Assembly: GCF_016680995.1 (NCBI RefSeq)
Contig: NZ_JAEQMG010000098.1
Span: forward strand, 1 to 17,686
Origin: Ruminococcus difficilis
GTDB taxonomy: Bacteria; Bacillota_A; Clostridia; Oscillospirales; Acutalibacteraceae
Length of the DNA: 17,686 nt
Direction: 5' to 3'
Below the pieces are notes generated by a model, which worked only from the letters and a program-made list of their open reading frames with translations, did no database searches and was not told where the DNA came from. Below are positions 1 to 6,798 of the stretch, one piece after another; the first letter of the stretch is position 1, and each line of letters opens with the position of its first letter. A program made the translations under genes and the position numbers.

Positions 1-750
1 GCGTTCTTCTGCATGATTTTTGTCAGAAATGATCTGTTCCGCAAGCTGTCGTTCCTTATCGGTCAGAGTCGCTTTATCGAGCATGTCAGGACGCTTTTCG
101 GCGGTTACGATAACGCTCTGCTCTCTTCGCCATTTACGGATATTCTCGTGATGTCCGGTGAACAGCACCTCGGGGATGTCCACCCCGCGCCAGACCTTCG
201 GCTTGGTGTACTGGGGATATTCGAGCAATCCGTCGTAATGGCTCTCCATCTCGAAGCACTCATCGTCGCTGAGTACCCCGGGCTGGAGCCGCGCAAGCGA
301 ATCTGTCAGCACCAGCGCCGGAAGCTCCCCTCCGGTGAGCACATAGTCGCCGATCGAGATTTCCTCATCGACATACATATCCAACACCCGCTGATCGACG
401 CCCTCATAATGACCGCATAAAAGGCAGATATTCTCCTGCGCTGAGAGCTCCTTGAGCTTCTGCTGGGTCAGCACCTTGCCCTTGGGCGACAGGTAGATGA
501 AGTGCGGCTTCTCACCGACTTCTTCACAGATATGCTCGAAGCAGAGCGCGATCGGCTCCGCGAGCATCAGCATCCCCATCCCGCCGCCGTAGGTGGAGTC
601 ATCTACGCGGCGGTGCTTGTCGAAAGCAAAATCCCGCAGCTGGTGACAGTTGATCTCGATCGCGCCCGAGCGGCGCGCTCTGCCGATGATGCTCTCGGAA
701 AGCACCGCCTCGCACATCTCGGGGAACAGCGTGATCAGGTCAATCCTCAT
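1..750 (-). CDS. trmD: tRNA (guanine-N1)-methyltransferase TrmD, 3' end cut by window edge
   Basis: TrmD is a SPOUT-family methyltransferase that makes m1G37 in tRNA, which prevents +1 frameshifting. Reading the minus strand from ATG at 750 gives 250 codons with no stop before base 1, so only the last few residues can be missing (family length about 230-250). Visible motifs are the start MRIDLITLFP, KHRRVDDSTYGGGMGM (45-60), CGHYEGVDQRV (112-122) and the trefoil-knot SAM loop IGDYVLTGGELPALVL (133-148), then GLLEYPQYTKP (174-184). The residue I align with the catalytic Asp of the E. coli enzyme (before GLLD) is Glu169 here. That may simply be a clostridial variant. The start codon lies inside the end of rimM (11-nt overlap), so the two are translationally coupled. 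Identification is near certain. Confidence 0.96.
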   Translation of the reverse strand, partial: MRIDLITLFPEMCEAVLSESIIGRARRSGAIEINCHQLRDFAFDKHRRVDDSTYGGGMGMLMLAEPIALCFEHICEEVGEKPHFIYLSPKGKVLTQQKLKELSAQENICLLCGHYEGVDQRVLDMYVDEEISIGDYVLTGGELPALVLTDSLARLQPGVLSDDECFEMESHYDGLLEYPQYTKPKVWRGVDIPEVLFTGHHENIRKWRREQSVIVTAEKRPDMLDKATLTDKERQLAEQIISDKNHAEER

Positions 751-1252
751 CGTCGAACAGTCCTTTCATGGGATGGATATACACCGCGCCCTTGTCGAAG
801 TCAAAGCCCGCCATGATATCGGGGATGACGGGAATGTAGAAGAGCTTGCCGGACGTGTCCGCCATCTCATATACATCGTTGGAGCCGGTCTTGAGTACAT
901 CCTTGACTGTACCGTAGACCGTTCCGTTATCCGCGTCGGTCACGGAAAGTCCGATGATATCCTGCACGAAATGCTCGCCCTCAGAGAGCTTTACATCGTT
1001 GCGATCGATATACAACACCTTCCCGCGCATCCGGTCGGCGGCTTCGATGGTCTCGACGCCCTTCACGGTCATCAGCGCGATATTCTTATGCGGACGACAG
1101 GAAACGGAAAGCGCCGTTTTCCCTTCGTCCAGATACAGCTTTTTGAATTTTTTGAGAAATTCGGGAGAATTCGCCCAGCACTCCACGCGCATCTCTCCGC
1201 GGATCCCGTGTGTGCCGACGATCTTGCCGACCTCTAAATACTGCTTGAGCAT
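740..1252 (-). CDS. rimM: ribosome maturation factor RimM (16S rRNA processing)
   Basis: RimM binds ribosomal protein S19 and helps assemble the head of the 30S subunit. The 170-residue product has the N-terminal beta-barrel signature GKIVGTHGIRGE (9-20) and a C-terminal PRC-barrel with DVLKTGSNDVYEM and FYIPVIPDIM, matching the family length. The frame stays open upstream to 1450, but those extra residues are translated repeat sequence. I chose ATG 1252 because it starts the conserved N-terminus and has AGGAG about 8 nt upstream. A possible extended -10 (TGTGATAAT) lies just upstream. The gene is directly followed by trmD, but the usual upstream partners (rpsP, KH-domain gene) are not here; an unrelated operon diverges instead. 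Confidence 0.96.
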   Translation of the reverse strand: MLKQYLEVGKIVGTHGIRGEMRVECWANSPEFLKKFKKLYLDEGKTALSVSCRPHKNIALMTVKGVETIEAADRMRGKVLYIDRNDVKLSEGEHFVQDIIGLSVTDADNGTVYGTVKDVLKTGSNDVYEMADTSGKLFYIPVIPDIMAGFDFDKGAVYIHPMKGLFDDED

Positions 1253-1273
1253 CCTATCGCTCCTTTTGGTTTT

Positions 1274-1282
1274 ATTATCACA
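1274..1282 (-). promoter_or_regulatory. candidate extended -10 promoter of rimM-trmD
   Basis: On the minus strand TGTGATAAT has the TGn extension and a 5/6 match to the -10 consensus. A poor -35 (TTGGTT) sits 19 nt upstream. It would start transcription about 15 nt before the rimM ATG, just ahead of the AAAGGAG site. The spacing is tight, so this is only a candidate. Confidence 0.35.
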
Positions 1283-1330
1283 GGGGAACATCATTTGGAA
1301 CCAACGCTTTGCAGGAGCATTCCTCGCCTG

Positions 1331-1380
1331 AGACAGCTCCCCCTTGTCCTTCGGACATTCCCTCCAACGGGGGTACCACC
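1331..1380. repeat. GC-rich foldback block, probable dispersed intergenic repeat
   Basis: An inner hairpin TGTCC-TTC-GGACA (1345-1357) is enclosed by CCCCC (1339-1343) and GGGGG (1369-1373). The block adjoins the 109-bp repeat. Its style resembles dispersed intergenic repeats I recall from gut Clostridia, but only one copy is visible here, so calling it a repeat is inference. Confidence 0.45.
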
Positions 1381-1402
1381 CACCCTGCGATGTCACTCCG
1401 CC

Positions 1403-1511
1403 GTAGGGGCGGTCATTGACCGCCCGCTGTCGCAGGGAGCTGTGAACCATATCTGACGTTTTCGATACGGATAACGCCCGTTATTCGCGGGCGAGCAATG
1501 CTCGCCCCTAC
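1403..1511. repeat. 109-bp palindromic repeat with inverted ends, copy 1
   Basis: The element starts with GTAGGGGCG and ends with its exact reverse complement CGCCCCTAC. Inside are a hairpin at the left end (GGCGGTCA / TGACCGCC), a central pair CGCCCG / CGGGCG with a 7-nt loop, and a hairpin at the right end (GGGCGAGC-AAT-GCTCGCCC). A second copy of exactly the same length lies at 6511-6619, differing at about 13 of 109 positions by my hand alignment. It contains no gene and looks like a MITE- or REP-type non-coding element. Confidence 0.85.
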
Positions 1512-1610
1512 AAGCTGATACATATATTACTTATCATGTTACTACAAACCGAACGTTTTTTCAAGCCGCGTTTTCACATTACCATCACTTTTAGTTTACA
1601 ATTATTTTAC

Positions 1611-1639
1611 TGGATTCCCGATATATGGTGTGATATAAT
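1611..1639 (+). promoter_or_regulatory. promoter of the ABC exporter operon
   Basis: A perfect TATAAT (1634-1639) is preceded by TGA, giving the TGn extended -10 form. At 17-nt spacing the -35 is poor (TGGATT, 1611-1616), as is common with extended -10 promoters. Transcription would start near 1646, leaving a leader of about 40 nt with AGGAG at 1673-1677 before the ATG at 1685. Confidence 0.65.
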
Positions 1640-1684
1640 GTAGATTGGATTTATATTGAAATCTTAAAAGATAGGAGATACAGC

Positions 1685-2608
1685 ATGATTGAAGTACAAC
1701 ATGTGACCAAGCGGTACGGCTCGGTCAAGGCGCTGGACGACATCAGCTTTACCGCCGACAGCGGTGAGGTCGTAGGGCTCTTAGGTCCCAACGGCGCCGG
1801 TAAAAGCACCACCATGAACATCATCACCGGCTATCTTAGCGCCGGTGAGGGAACCGTCCTGATCGACGGCGTGGATATTCTCGAACATCCGAAGCAGGCG
1901 AAGGCGAAGATCGGCTATCTACCCGAGATCCCCCCGCTGTACGTCGATATGACGGTACGCCGCTACCTCGAGTTTATCTTTGACCTCAAAAAGGTCAAGC
2001 TGCCGAAGAAGGAGCATATCGCCGAGGTCATGACCATCGTCAAAATCAGCGACGTCGAGAGCCGCGTCATCCGCAACCTCTCTAAAGGCTACCGCCAGCG
2101 CGTAGGTCTGGCGGCGGCGCTGCTGGGCAATCCGCCCGTACTGATCCTGGACGAGCCCACCGTCGGTCTCGATCCCAAGCAGATCATCGACATCCGCAAG
2201 CTGATCAAGTCGCTCGGCAAGAAGCACACCATCATCTTCTCATCCCATGTACTCAGCGAGGTTTCCGCCGTATGCGACCGCATTGTCATGATTAACAACG
2301 GAAAGATCGTCGCCGACGCCGCGACAGACAAGCTCAGCGAGAGCATCAGCGGCGAGGGTATCCTCGCGCTCGAGGTCGAGGGCGCCGTCAGCACCGTACG
2401 CGAGGCGATCGGTACCGTAGACGGCGTCAAGCGTGTATCAAAAGCCGCCGGTAACAACTATACCGTCGAGTATGAGAGCGGCGTCGATGTGCGCCGCGGT
2501 ATCTTCAATGTCCTCGCCAAGGCGGGCTGCCCCATCCTGATGATGCGCTCGGGCAACCTGACCCTGGAGGAGAGCTTCCTCAAACTGACCGAAGGAGGTG
2601 CGGACTGA
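1685..2608 (+). CDS. ABC transporter ATP-binding protein (GldA / CcmA-like)
   Basis: This 307-residue cytoplasmic ATPase should power the permease encoded next. It shows Walker A GPNGAGKST (34-42), YLPE at the Q-loop position (Glu81, usual for Gld/Nat-type exporters), the signature LSKGYRQRV (132-140), Walker B VLILDEPT (152-159) and the H-loop SSHVLSE (His188). About 90 C-terminal residues form the accessory domain seen in this exporter subfamily. AGGAG lies 7 nt before the ATG. Its stop overlaps the next start (TGATG), so the two are translationally coupled. It is the first gene of a four-gene operon. The exporter class is clear; the substrate cannot be read from sequence. Confidence 0.93.
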   Translation: MIEVQHVTKRYGSVKALDDISFTADSGEVVGLLGPNGAGKSTTMNIITGYLSAGEGTVLIDGVDILEHPKQAKAKIGYLPEIPPLYVDMTVRRYLEFIFDLKKVKLPKKEHIAEVMTIVKISDVESRVIRNLSKGYRQRVGLAAALLGNPPVLILDEPTVGLDPKQIIDIRKLIKSLGKKHTIIFSSHVLSEVSAVCDRIVMINNGKIVADAATDKLSESISGEGILALEVEGAVSTVREAIGTVDGVKRVSKAAGNNYTVEYESGVDVRRGIFNVLAKAGCPILMMRSGNLTLEESFLKLTEGGAD

Positions 2609-3312
2609 TGGGTGCGATCATCAAACGTGAGCTCAGCTCTTACTTTAACTCGGCGATCGGCTATATCGTCCTCGCTGTATTCTACTTTTTCTCCGGACTG
2701 TTCTTTTACATGTACTGCCTTTTGTGCAATACCGCCTCGATGAACTACGTCTTTTTGAGCATGCTGATGATTGTCATGCTGATCATCCCGATCATCACGA
2801 TGCGCAGCTTCAGCGAGGAAAAAAAGCAAAAAACCGATCAGGCGCTCCTGACCGCTCCGGTCAGCCTGACCGAGATCGTGCTGGGTAAGTTTTTCGGCGC
2901 GTTCATTCTCTACTGTCTGTGCAACGCGGTCTACCTGTTCTATGCGGTCATCCTGATGTTCTACGGCACGCCTGACTGGGCGGTACTGTGCAGTACCCTG
3001 CTCGGCATGCTGCTCATGGGCGGCGCGCTGATTGCGATCGACCTGTTTATCTCCGCTCTGACCGAGAGTCAGGTCATTGCCGTCGTAATCTCGATCGGCG
3101 TCGGTTTATTCATCTATATGATCGACTCTCTTTCCAACATGCTCAATGTTGAGTGGCTGACCGGTATTTTACATAATATTTCATTCGATGCTCATTTCAC
3201 CAACTTCATCAACGGCATCATCAATCTGACAAGCGTCGTGTTCTTCCTCTCCGTGATCGGGATCTTCCTGTTCCTGTGTGTGAGAGTGTTTGAGAAGCGC
3301 CGCTGGAGCTAA
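2608..3312 (+). CDS. ABC-2 type permease subunit (GldF-like)
   Basis: This 234-residue integral membrane protein should be the channel partner of the preceding ATPase. By eye it has six hydrophobic spans: near residues 15-37, 45-66, 90-116, 124-148, 152-177 and 203-227. It ends in a short basic tail (EKRRWS). The motif TMRSFSEEKKQKTDQALLTAPVS between spans two and three (65-87) is typical of the GldF/ABC-2 group. GGAGG in the end of the ATPase gene drives the start, which overlaps the previous stop by one base. The next gene follows after 11 nt with its own strong AGGAGG. The family call is good; the substrate is unknown. Confidence 0.9.
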   Translation: MGAIIKRELSSYFNSAIGYIVLAVFYFFSGLFFYMYCLLCNTASMNYVFLSMLMIVMLIIPIITMRSFSEEKKQKTDQALLTAPVSLTEIVLGKFFGAFILYCLCNAVYLFYAVILMFYGTPDWAVLCSTLLGMLLMGGALIAIDLFISALTESQVIAVVISIGVGLFIYMIDSLSNMLNVEWLTGILHNISFDAHFTNFINGIINLTSVVFFLSVIGIFLFLCVRVFEKRRWS

Positions 3313-3323
3313 GGAGGTACACG

Positions 3324-4844
3324 ATGAATAACGAGAAGAAAACCTCCGAGAAAAAGGGCTTCAAGGGCTTTTTCAAAGCACGCAGCACCCGCCGCGGTGC
3401 CGCGGCGATCGCGCTGACCGCACTGGTCATCGCCGCCGTCGTACTGGTGAACCTCGTACTGGCGGCAGTTACCAACACTCACCCCCTCTATATCGACGTG
3501 ACCGAAAACAGCTCCTTCAAGCTGCAGCCCGAGACCGAGGAGTTCGCCTCCTCGATCGACAAGGACGTCACCATCTATATTCTGCAGACCGAAGCGAACT
3601 TCGAGAGCGGTGACAGCACCAACTACCGCTACTTTATCCAGGCAAACAAGCTCGTGCATGCTATCGTCAACTGCTCCGATCATATCGACCTGCATTACGT
3701 CGACCTGACCTCTAACCCGACCTTTACCAAGGATTATCCGAACATCAACTGGACGGAGAGCCATATCGCGCTGGTGGTCAGCGGCGACAACTACCGCGCT
3801 ATCGACTTGACGGATATGTTCAGCTATGACGAGCAGCAGTACCAGTACTACGGCACCTATGTCATCAACGGCCAGCACGTTGAGCAGTCGATCATGACCG
3901 CGATCATGAACGTCACCGCCGAGAACAAGACCAAGGTGACCCTGCTCAGCGGACAGGGCGAGCAGGAGATGACCGCCTTCACCAAGCTGCTCGAAAACAA
4001 CGCCTTCGAGGTAGAGACCGTCAGCCTTTTGAACGGTAAGATCTCCGCCGACAGCGAGTTTGTCATCATCTACGACCCCGAGGTCGATATCGACAGCGAC
4101 ACCTACAAGAAGCTCACCGATTGGCTGAATAACGGCGACCAGTACGGACACAACCTGTTCTACTTCCCGAACGATCAGCACGATCTGAGTGATTACCCCA
4201 ACCTCAACGCGCTCATCGCCGACTATGGTATGGAGCTGCGCAACGGCTATATCTATGAGAACGCTAACGATCATCTGATCCCCGGCTACAACCACTATAT
4301 CTCCATCATGGACTATGCCGATGAGGACCAGACCTTCAAGAAGGAGCTCCGCAGCACCAAGATCCCCGTAGTCATGAGTCTGACAATGCCTGTCAACATC
4401 ACCGACGATACCGTAGCTACCCCGCTCCTTACCTCCACCGATAAAGCGATCTTCTTCCCGAAGGATCTCACCGAGGAAGAAGCAGAAAAATTCGATCCCA
4501 AGGCAGAGAAGCTGAACGGCGTCGCGATCGGTAAGCGCAACGACGGCACCACCGACGGCAAGAGCTCGTCCGTAGTTGTTATCGGCTCCTATGACGCGAT
4601 GACCTCCTCTTATATCTCCTCCCCCGCTTACAACAATGCCGCATATTTTGTCAATCTCTTCAACACGCTCTGTGAGCGCGAGAATGTGAGTATCGTTATT
4701 GAGGGTAAGAATCCCGCCGCCAACAGCCTCGGACTCACCTCCGTGAATGATATCGTCTTCCCCTCGATTCTTGTTCGCTACATCATCCCGATCGCCGTAC
4801 TCTTGGCGGGTATCGTTATCTGGATTCGCAGGAGGTTCCGCTGA
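3324..4844 (+). CDS. GldG-like ABC-associated protein (PF09822 type)
   Basis: The 506-residue product has a basic N-terminus (repeated KK, then RSTRRGAAA), one membrane span at about 28-48, a large extracytoplasmic region, and a second span at the C-terminus (about 479-500) ending in RRRFR. That layout matches GldG-type proteins, which sit between the permease and DUF4340 genes in Bacteroidetes gliding operons and related exporter operons elsewhere. The extracellular part contains VTLLSGQGEQEMTAFTKLL, typical of the family's central domain. AAGGAGG lies 7 nt before the ATG. The gene overlaps the next by one base (TGATG). The role is inferred: an accessory subunit that shapes or recruits the ABC complex. 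It is not proof of gliding motility. Confidence 0.85.
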   Translation: MNNEKKTSEKKGFKGFFKARSTRRGAAAIALTALVIAAVVLVNLVLAAVTNTHPLYIDVTENSSFKLQPETEEFASSIDKDVTIYILQTEANFESGDSTNYRYFIQANKLVHAIVNCSDHIDLHYVDLTSNPTFTKDYPNINWTESHIALVVSGDNYRAIDLTDMFSYDEQQYQYYGTYVINGQHVEQSIMTAIMNVTAENKTKVTLLSGQGEQEMTAFTKLLENNAFEVETVSLLNGKISADSEFVIIYDPEVDIDSDTYKKLTDWLNNGDQYGHNLFYFPNDQHDLSDYPNLNALIADYGMELRNGYIYENANDHLIPGYNHYISIMDYADEDQTFKKELRSTKIPVVMSLTMPVNITDDTVATPLLTSTDKAIFFPKDLTEEEAEKFDPKAEKLNGVAIGKRNDGTTDGKSSSVVVIGSYDAMTSSYISSPAYNNAAYFVNLFNTLCERENVSIVIEGKNPAANSLGLTSVNDIVFPSILVRYIIPIAVLLAGIVIWIRRRFR

Positions 4845-6493
4845 TGTCTGAGAATAAAGAAAAAATCATCAATCCCGAGGAACCCGCCGCCACGCCCGAA
4901 AACGACGTTGATGACGCACTCGAAAGCTTCCTTAACCGGGAACAAAAGGAAACAAAGCCCGTCAAGACCGGCAAGCTCAACAAGCGCGTGCTGATCATCG
5001 TGATCGCCGCCGTTGCGGTCGTCGGACTGATCCTTCTCCTGATCTTTACCCGAAGCCGCACCGTACAGGGCTCTACCGCCGACGAGGCGCTTACCACGCC
5101 CGCCGAGATCACCGCTACAGTCAACGAGAAGGGCGAACACGAAGCCGAGGTCGACGTCGACGAAAAGGGCGAGATCGTCAAGAACGGCTCCGGCAAGCTC
5201 CTGGAATACGTCCCCGCCGATATCAAGTCTATCAAGGTCGAAAACGCCAAGGGCTCCTTCACCGTCAACTCCTACACGCCCGAGGGCGAAGCGACCGTTT
5301 ACACCCTCGAAGGCTTTGATAACGTCGCGCTGCAAAAGGGCGTCGCCGACGAAGTCGCCACCGCCTGCGCTGAGGTCGAGTTCATAGAAATCATTTCCCC
5401 GAACGGCAAGCCCGCCGACTTCGGTCTCGATAAGCCCCGCGCTACCGCGCACATCACCTATCACGACAAGACCACCGCTACCTTGCGCGTAGGTAATCAG
5501 GCAGCGGCCGAAGCGGGCACCTACATCTCCTTCGGCGACAGCAACGCGGTCTACCTGATCTCGAACGACAAGGTCACCGCGCTGATGTACAGCGTCAACG
5601 ATCTCATCGATCACGAGATCACCGCGAACGCCGAGGATACCGAGACCTTAGCGCTCAAGAGCATGACCATCTCCGGCAGCCGTTACTCTCAGGATATCAC
5701 CATCGTTCCCAACACCGATGAGGCGATCGACGCTCAGTACATCGTTACCTCGCCGCGCAGAATGTTTGCTAAGGAGACCGAGAGCGCAGACGTCGTCAAT
5801 GCCGTGCGCGGTCTGTATGCCGAGGAGGTGCTCTGCGTAAATCCGAGCAGCGGTCAGATGAGCTCCTACGGCGTCGCCGATCCATACGCCAAGGTCACCG
5901 CGACCTACTCCGACGCGACCATCACCCTCTACGCTTCCGCTCCCGGAGACGACGGGCTGGTCAGTCTCTATAATCCCGATAAAAACATTATTTATTCCAT
6001 CCAGCTTGCCGCGGTCAGCTGGGCACGCACAAGCGTGGAGGACCTGATGCCTGAGACGGTTCTCCCCGCGAAGAAGACCGCTTTGAGCCGCATCGACTTC
6101 TCGGCCGGTGGTCAGAGCTACACCATCGACGTCACCCAGAGGACCGATACCTCCCGGACGGAGGACGGCGAGGATGAGGAAGTCACCGTGACCACCGCCA
6201 AGGTCGGTGATACCGCCCTGAGCGACGCGAACTTCTCCGTCTTTTACCAGAATCTTACCGGTATTCGTAACACGGGCGAGTCAGCGGGCTCCGGCAGCGA
6301 ACTCATGCGCTTCACCCTGAGCTACACCACCGGCAGAGAGCCCGATACCGTCGTCGTCTATGACGCTGGCTCTGCCCAGTATCCTGTCGAGCTCAACGGT
6401 ACCGCGGCAGGTACCGCGAGCAAGGCGTATATCGACAGCCTGATCGAAGGCACTCACGCCCTGGTCAAAGGCGAGGATATCAAGAGTCTGTGA
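4844..6493 (+). CDS. DUF4340-containing membrane-anchored protein
   Basis: This 549-residue last gene of the exporter operon has an acidic cytoplasmic N-terminus (1-47), one span at about 48-69, and a long extracytoplasmic part. Two similar segments can be seen. One lies around 125-250, with DFGLDKPRATAHITY and TYISFGDSNAVYLI. The other lies around 300-400, with SYGVADPYAKVTATY and VSLYNPDKNIIYSI. This fits the duplicated DUF4340 fold that accompanies GldG-like genes. AGGAGG is inside the end of the preceding gene and the start overlaps its stop, so production should be coupled to it. No intrinsic terminator follows; a palindromic repeat begins 17 nt after the stop. The function of DUF4340 is unknown to me beyond the ABC association. 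Confidence 0.83.
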   Translation: MSENKEKIINPEEPAATPENDVDDALESFLNREQKETKPVKTGKLNKRVLIIVIAAVAVVGLILLLIFTRSRTVQGSTADEALTTPAEITATVNEKGEHEAEVDVDEKGEIVKNGSGKLLEYVPADIKSIKVENAKGSFTVNSYTPEGEATVYTLEGFDNVALQKGVADEVATACAEVEFIEIISPNGKPADFGLDKPRATAHITYHDKTTATLRVGNQAAAEAGTYISFGDSNAVYLISNDKVTALMYSVNDLIDHEITANAEDTETLALKSMTISGSRYSQDITIVPNTDEAIDAQYIVTSPRRMFAKETESADVVNAVRGLYAEEVLCVNPSSGQMSSYGVADPYAKVTATYSDATITLYASAPGDDGLVSLYNPDKNIIYSIQLAAVSWARTSVEDLMPETVLPAKKTALSRIDFSAGGQSYTIDVTQRTDTSRTEDGEDEEVTVTTAKVGDTALSDANFSVFYQNLTGIRNTGESAGSGSELMRFTLSYTTGREPDTVVVYDAGSAQYPVELNGTAAGTASKAYIDSLIEGTHALVKGEDIKSL

Positions 6494-6510
6494 TCGGGTA
6501 GCTTAAAGTC

Positions 6511-6619
6511 GTAGGGGCGGTCATTGACCGCCCGCTGCTGCAGGGAGTTGTGTACCCTATCCGACCTTTTCGAAATGGATAACGCCCGTCATTCGCGGGC
6601 GACCGATGGTCGCCCCTAC
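6511..6619. repeat. 109-bp palindromic repeat with inverted ends, copy 2
   Basis: It has the same length, orientation and end sequences (GTAGGGGCG / CGCCCCTAC) as the copy at 1403-1511, at about 88% identity by hand. The right-hand hairpin is GGGCGACC-GAT-GGTCGCCC. Compared with copy 1, a G-to-C change on the left arm is matched by C-to-G on the right arm, so pairing is kept. It starts 17 nt after the DUF4340 stop codon and may act as the 3' end structure of that transcript. Confidence 0.85.
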
Positions 6620-6639
6620 GATAGACCTTGCACAACCTT

Positions 6640-6733
6640 ATGTAGGGGCTGAATTCATTCAGCCCGTTCGCGAAGCGACCCGATATCGGGCTTTGTATCG
6701 AATCATCGGGCGAGGCTTATCGCCCTGCGGTCA
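6640..6733. repeat. diverged or partial relative of the 109-bp repeat
   Basis: It begins TGTAGGGGCTGAA and forms a hairpin GGGCTGAA-TTCA-TTCAGCCC at the place where the 109-bp element has its first hairpin. It ends with GGGCGA-GGCT-TA-TCGCCC, which resembles that element's last hairpin but lacks the closing CCTAC. The inner sequence (with CCCGATATCGGG) is different. I read it as the same structural family with different arm sequences. Confidence 0.55.
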
Positions 6734-6749
6734 GACATATCCCATAATC

Positions 6750-6784
6750 AAAAAACGGACTGATCCCTCCCGGGTCAGTCCGTC
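6750..6784 (-). terminator. intrinsic terminator of the CpXC gene
   Basis: A 12-bp stem with one G-U pair (6755-6766 with 6772-6783, core CGGACTGATCC / GGGTCAGTCCG) and a 5-nt loop is followed on the minus strand by a T run (AAAAAA on plus at 6750-6755). It lies 15 nt past the minus-strand stop. In the plus direction only a weak T run follows (CGTTTTA), so it may also stop read-through from the ABC operon. Confidence 0.82.
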
Positions 6785-6798
6785 GTTTTATGCTATGT

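Larger units (their letters stand above)
1253..1684. other. 432-bp gene-free gap between rimM and the ABC operon
   Basis: This divergent intergenic region holds, from left to right, the rimM ribosome binding site and candidate promoter, a folded GC-rich block (1331-1373), a 109-bp repeat with inverted ends (1403-1511), an AT-rich stretch, and the plus-strand promoter of the ABC operon (1631-1639). I see no protein-coding gene. The open frame crossing it on the minus strand is only an in-frame extension of rimM through repeat sequence. Confidence 0.8.
6494..6798. other. 305-bp gene-free gap filled with palindromic repeats
   Basis: This convergent gap lies between the end of the ABC operon (plus) and the CpXC gene (minus). 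It contains the second 109-bp repeat copy (6511-6619), a diverged relative (6640-6733) and a terminator hairpin (6755-6783). I find no credible gene in it. Short open frames here are translations of repeat sequence. Confidence 0.8.

Noticed and set aside
1253..1450. N-terminal extension of rimM to 1450
   Set aside because: The extra 66 codons translate repeat sequence. The conserved RimM start with a good ribosome binding site is at 1252.
3309..4295. 328-codon minus-strand frame antisense to the GldG-like gene
   Set aside because: Same antisense artefact; the plus-strand gene has a strong ribosome binding site, membrane spans and operon overlap.
6511..6733. CRISPR array or riboswitch in the repeat-rich gap
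   Set aside because: The repeats are not short, regularly spaced direct repeats with unique spacers, no cas genes are near, and the gap lies downstream of converging genes, so a riboswitch has nothing to control.
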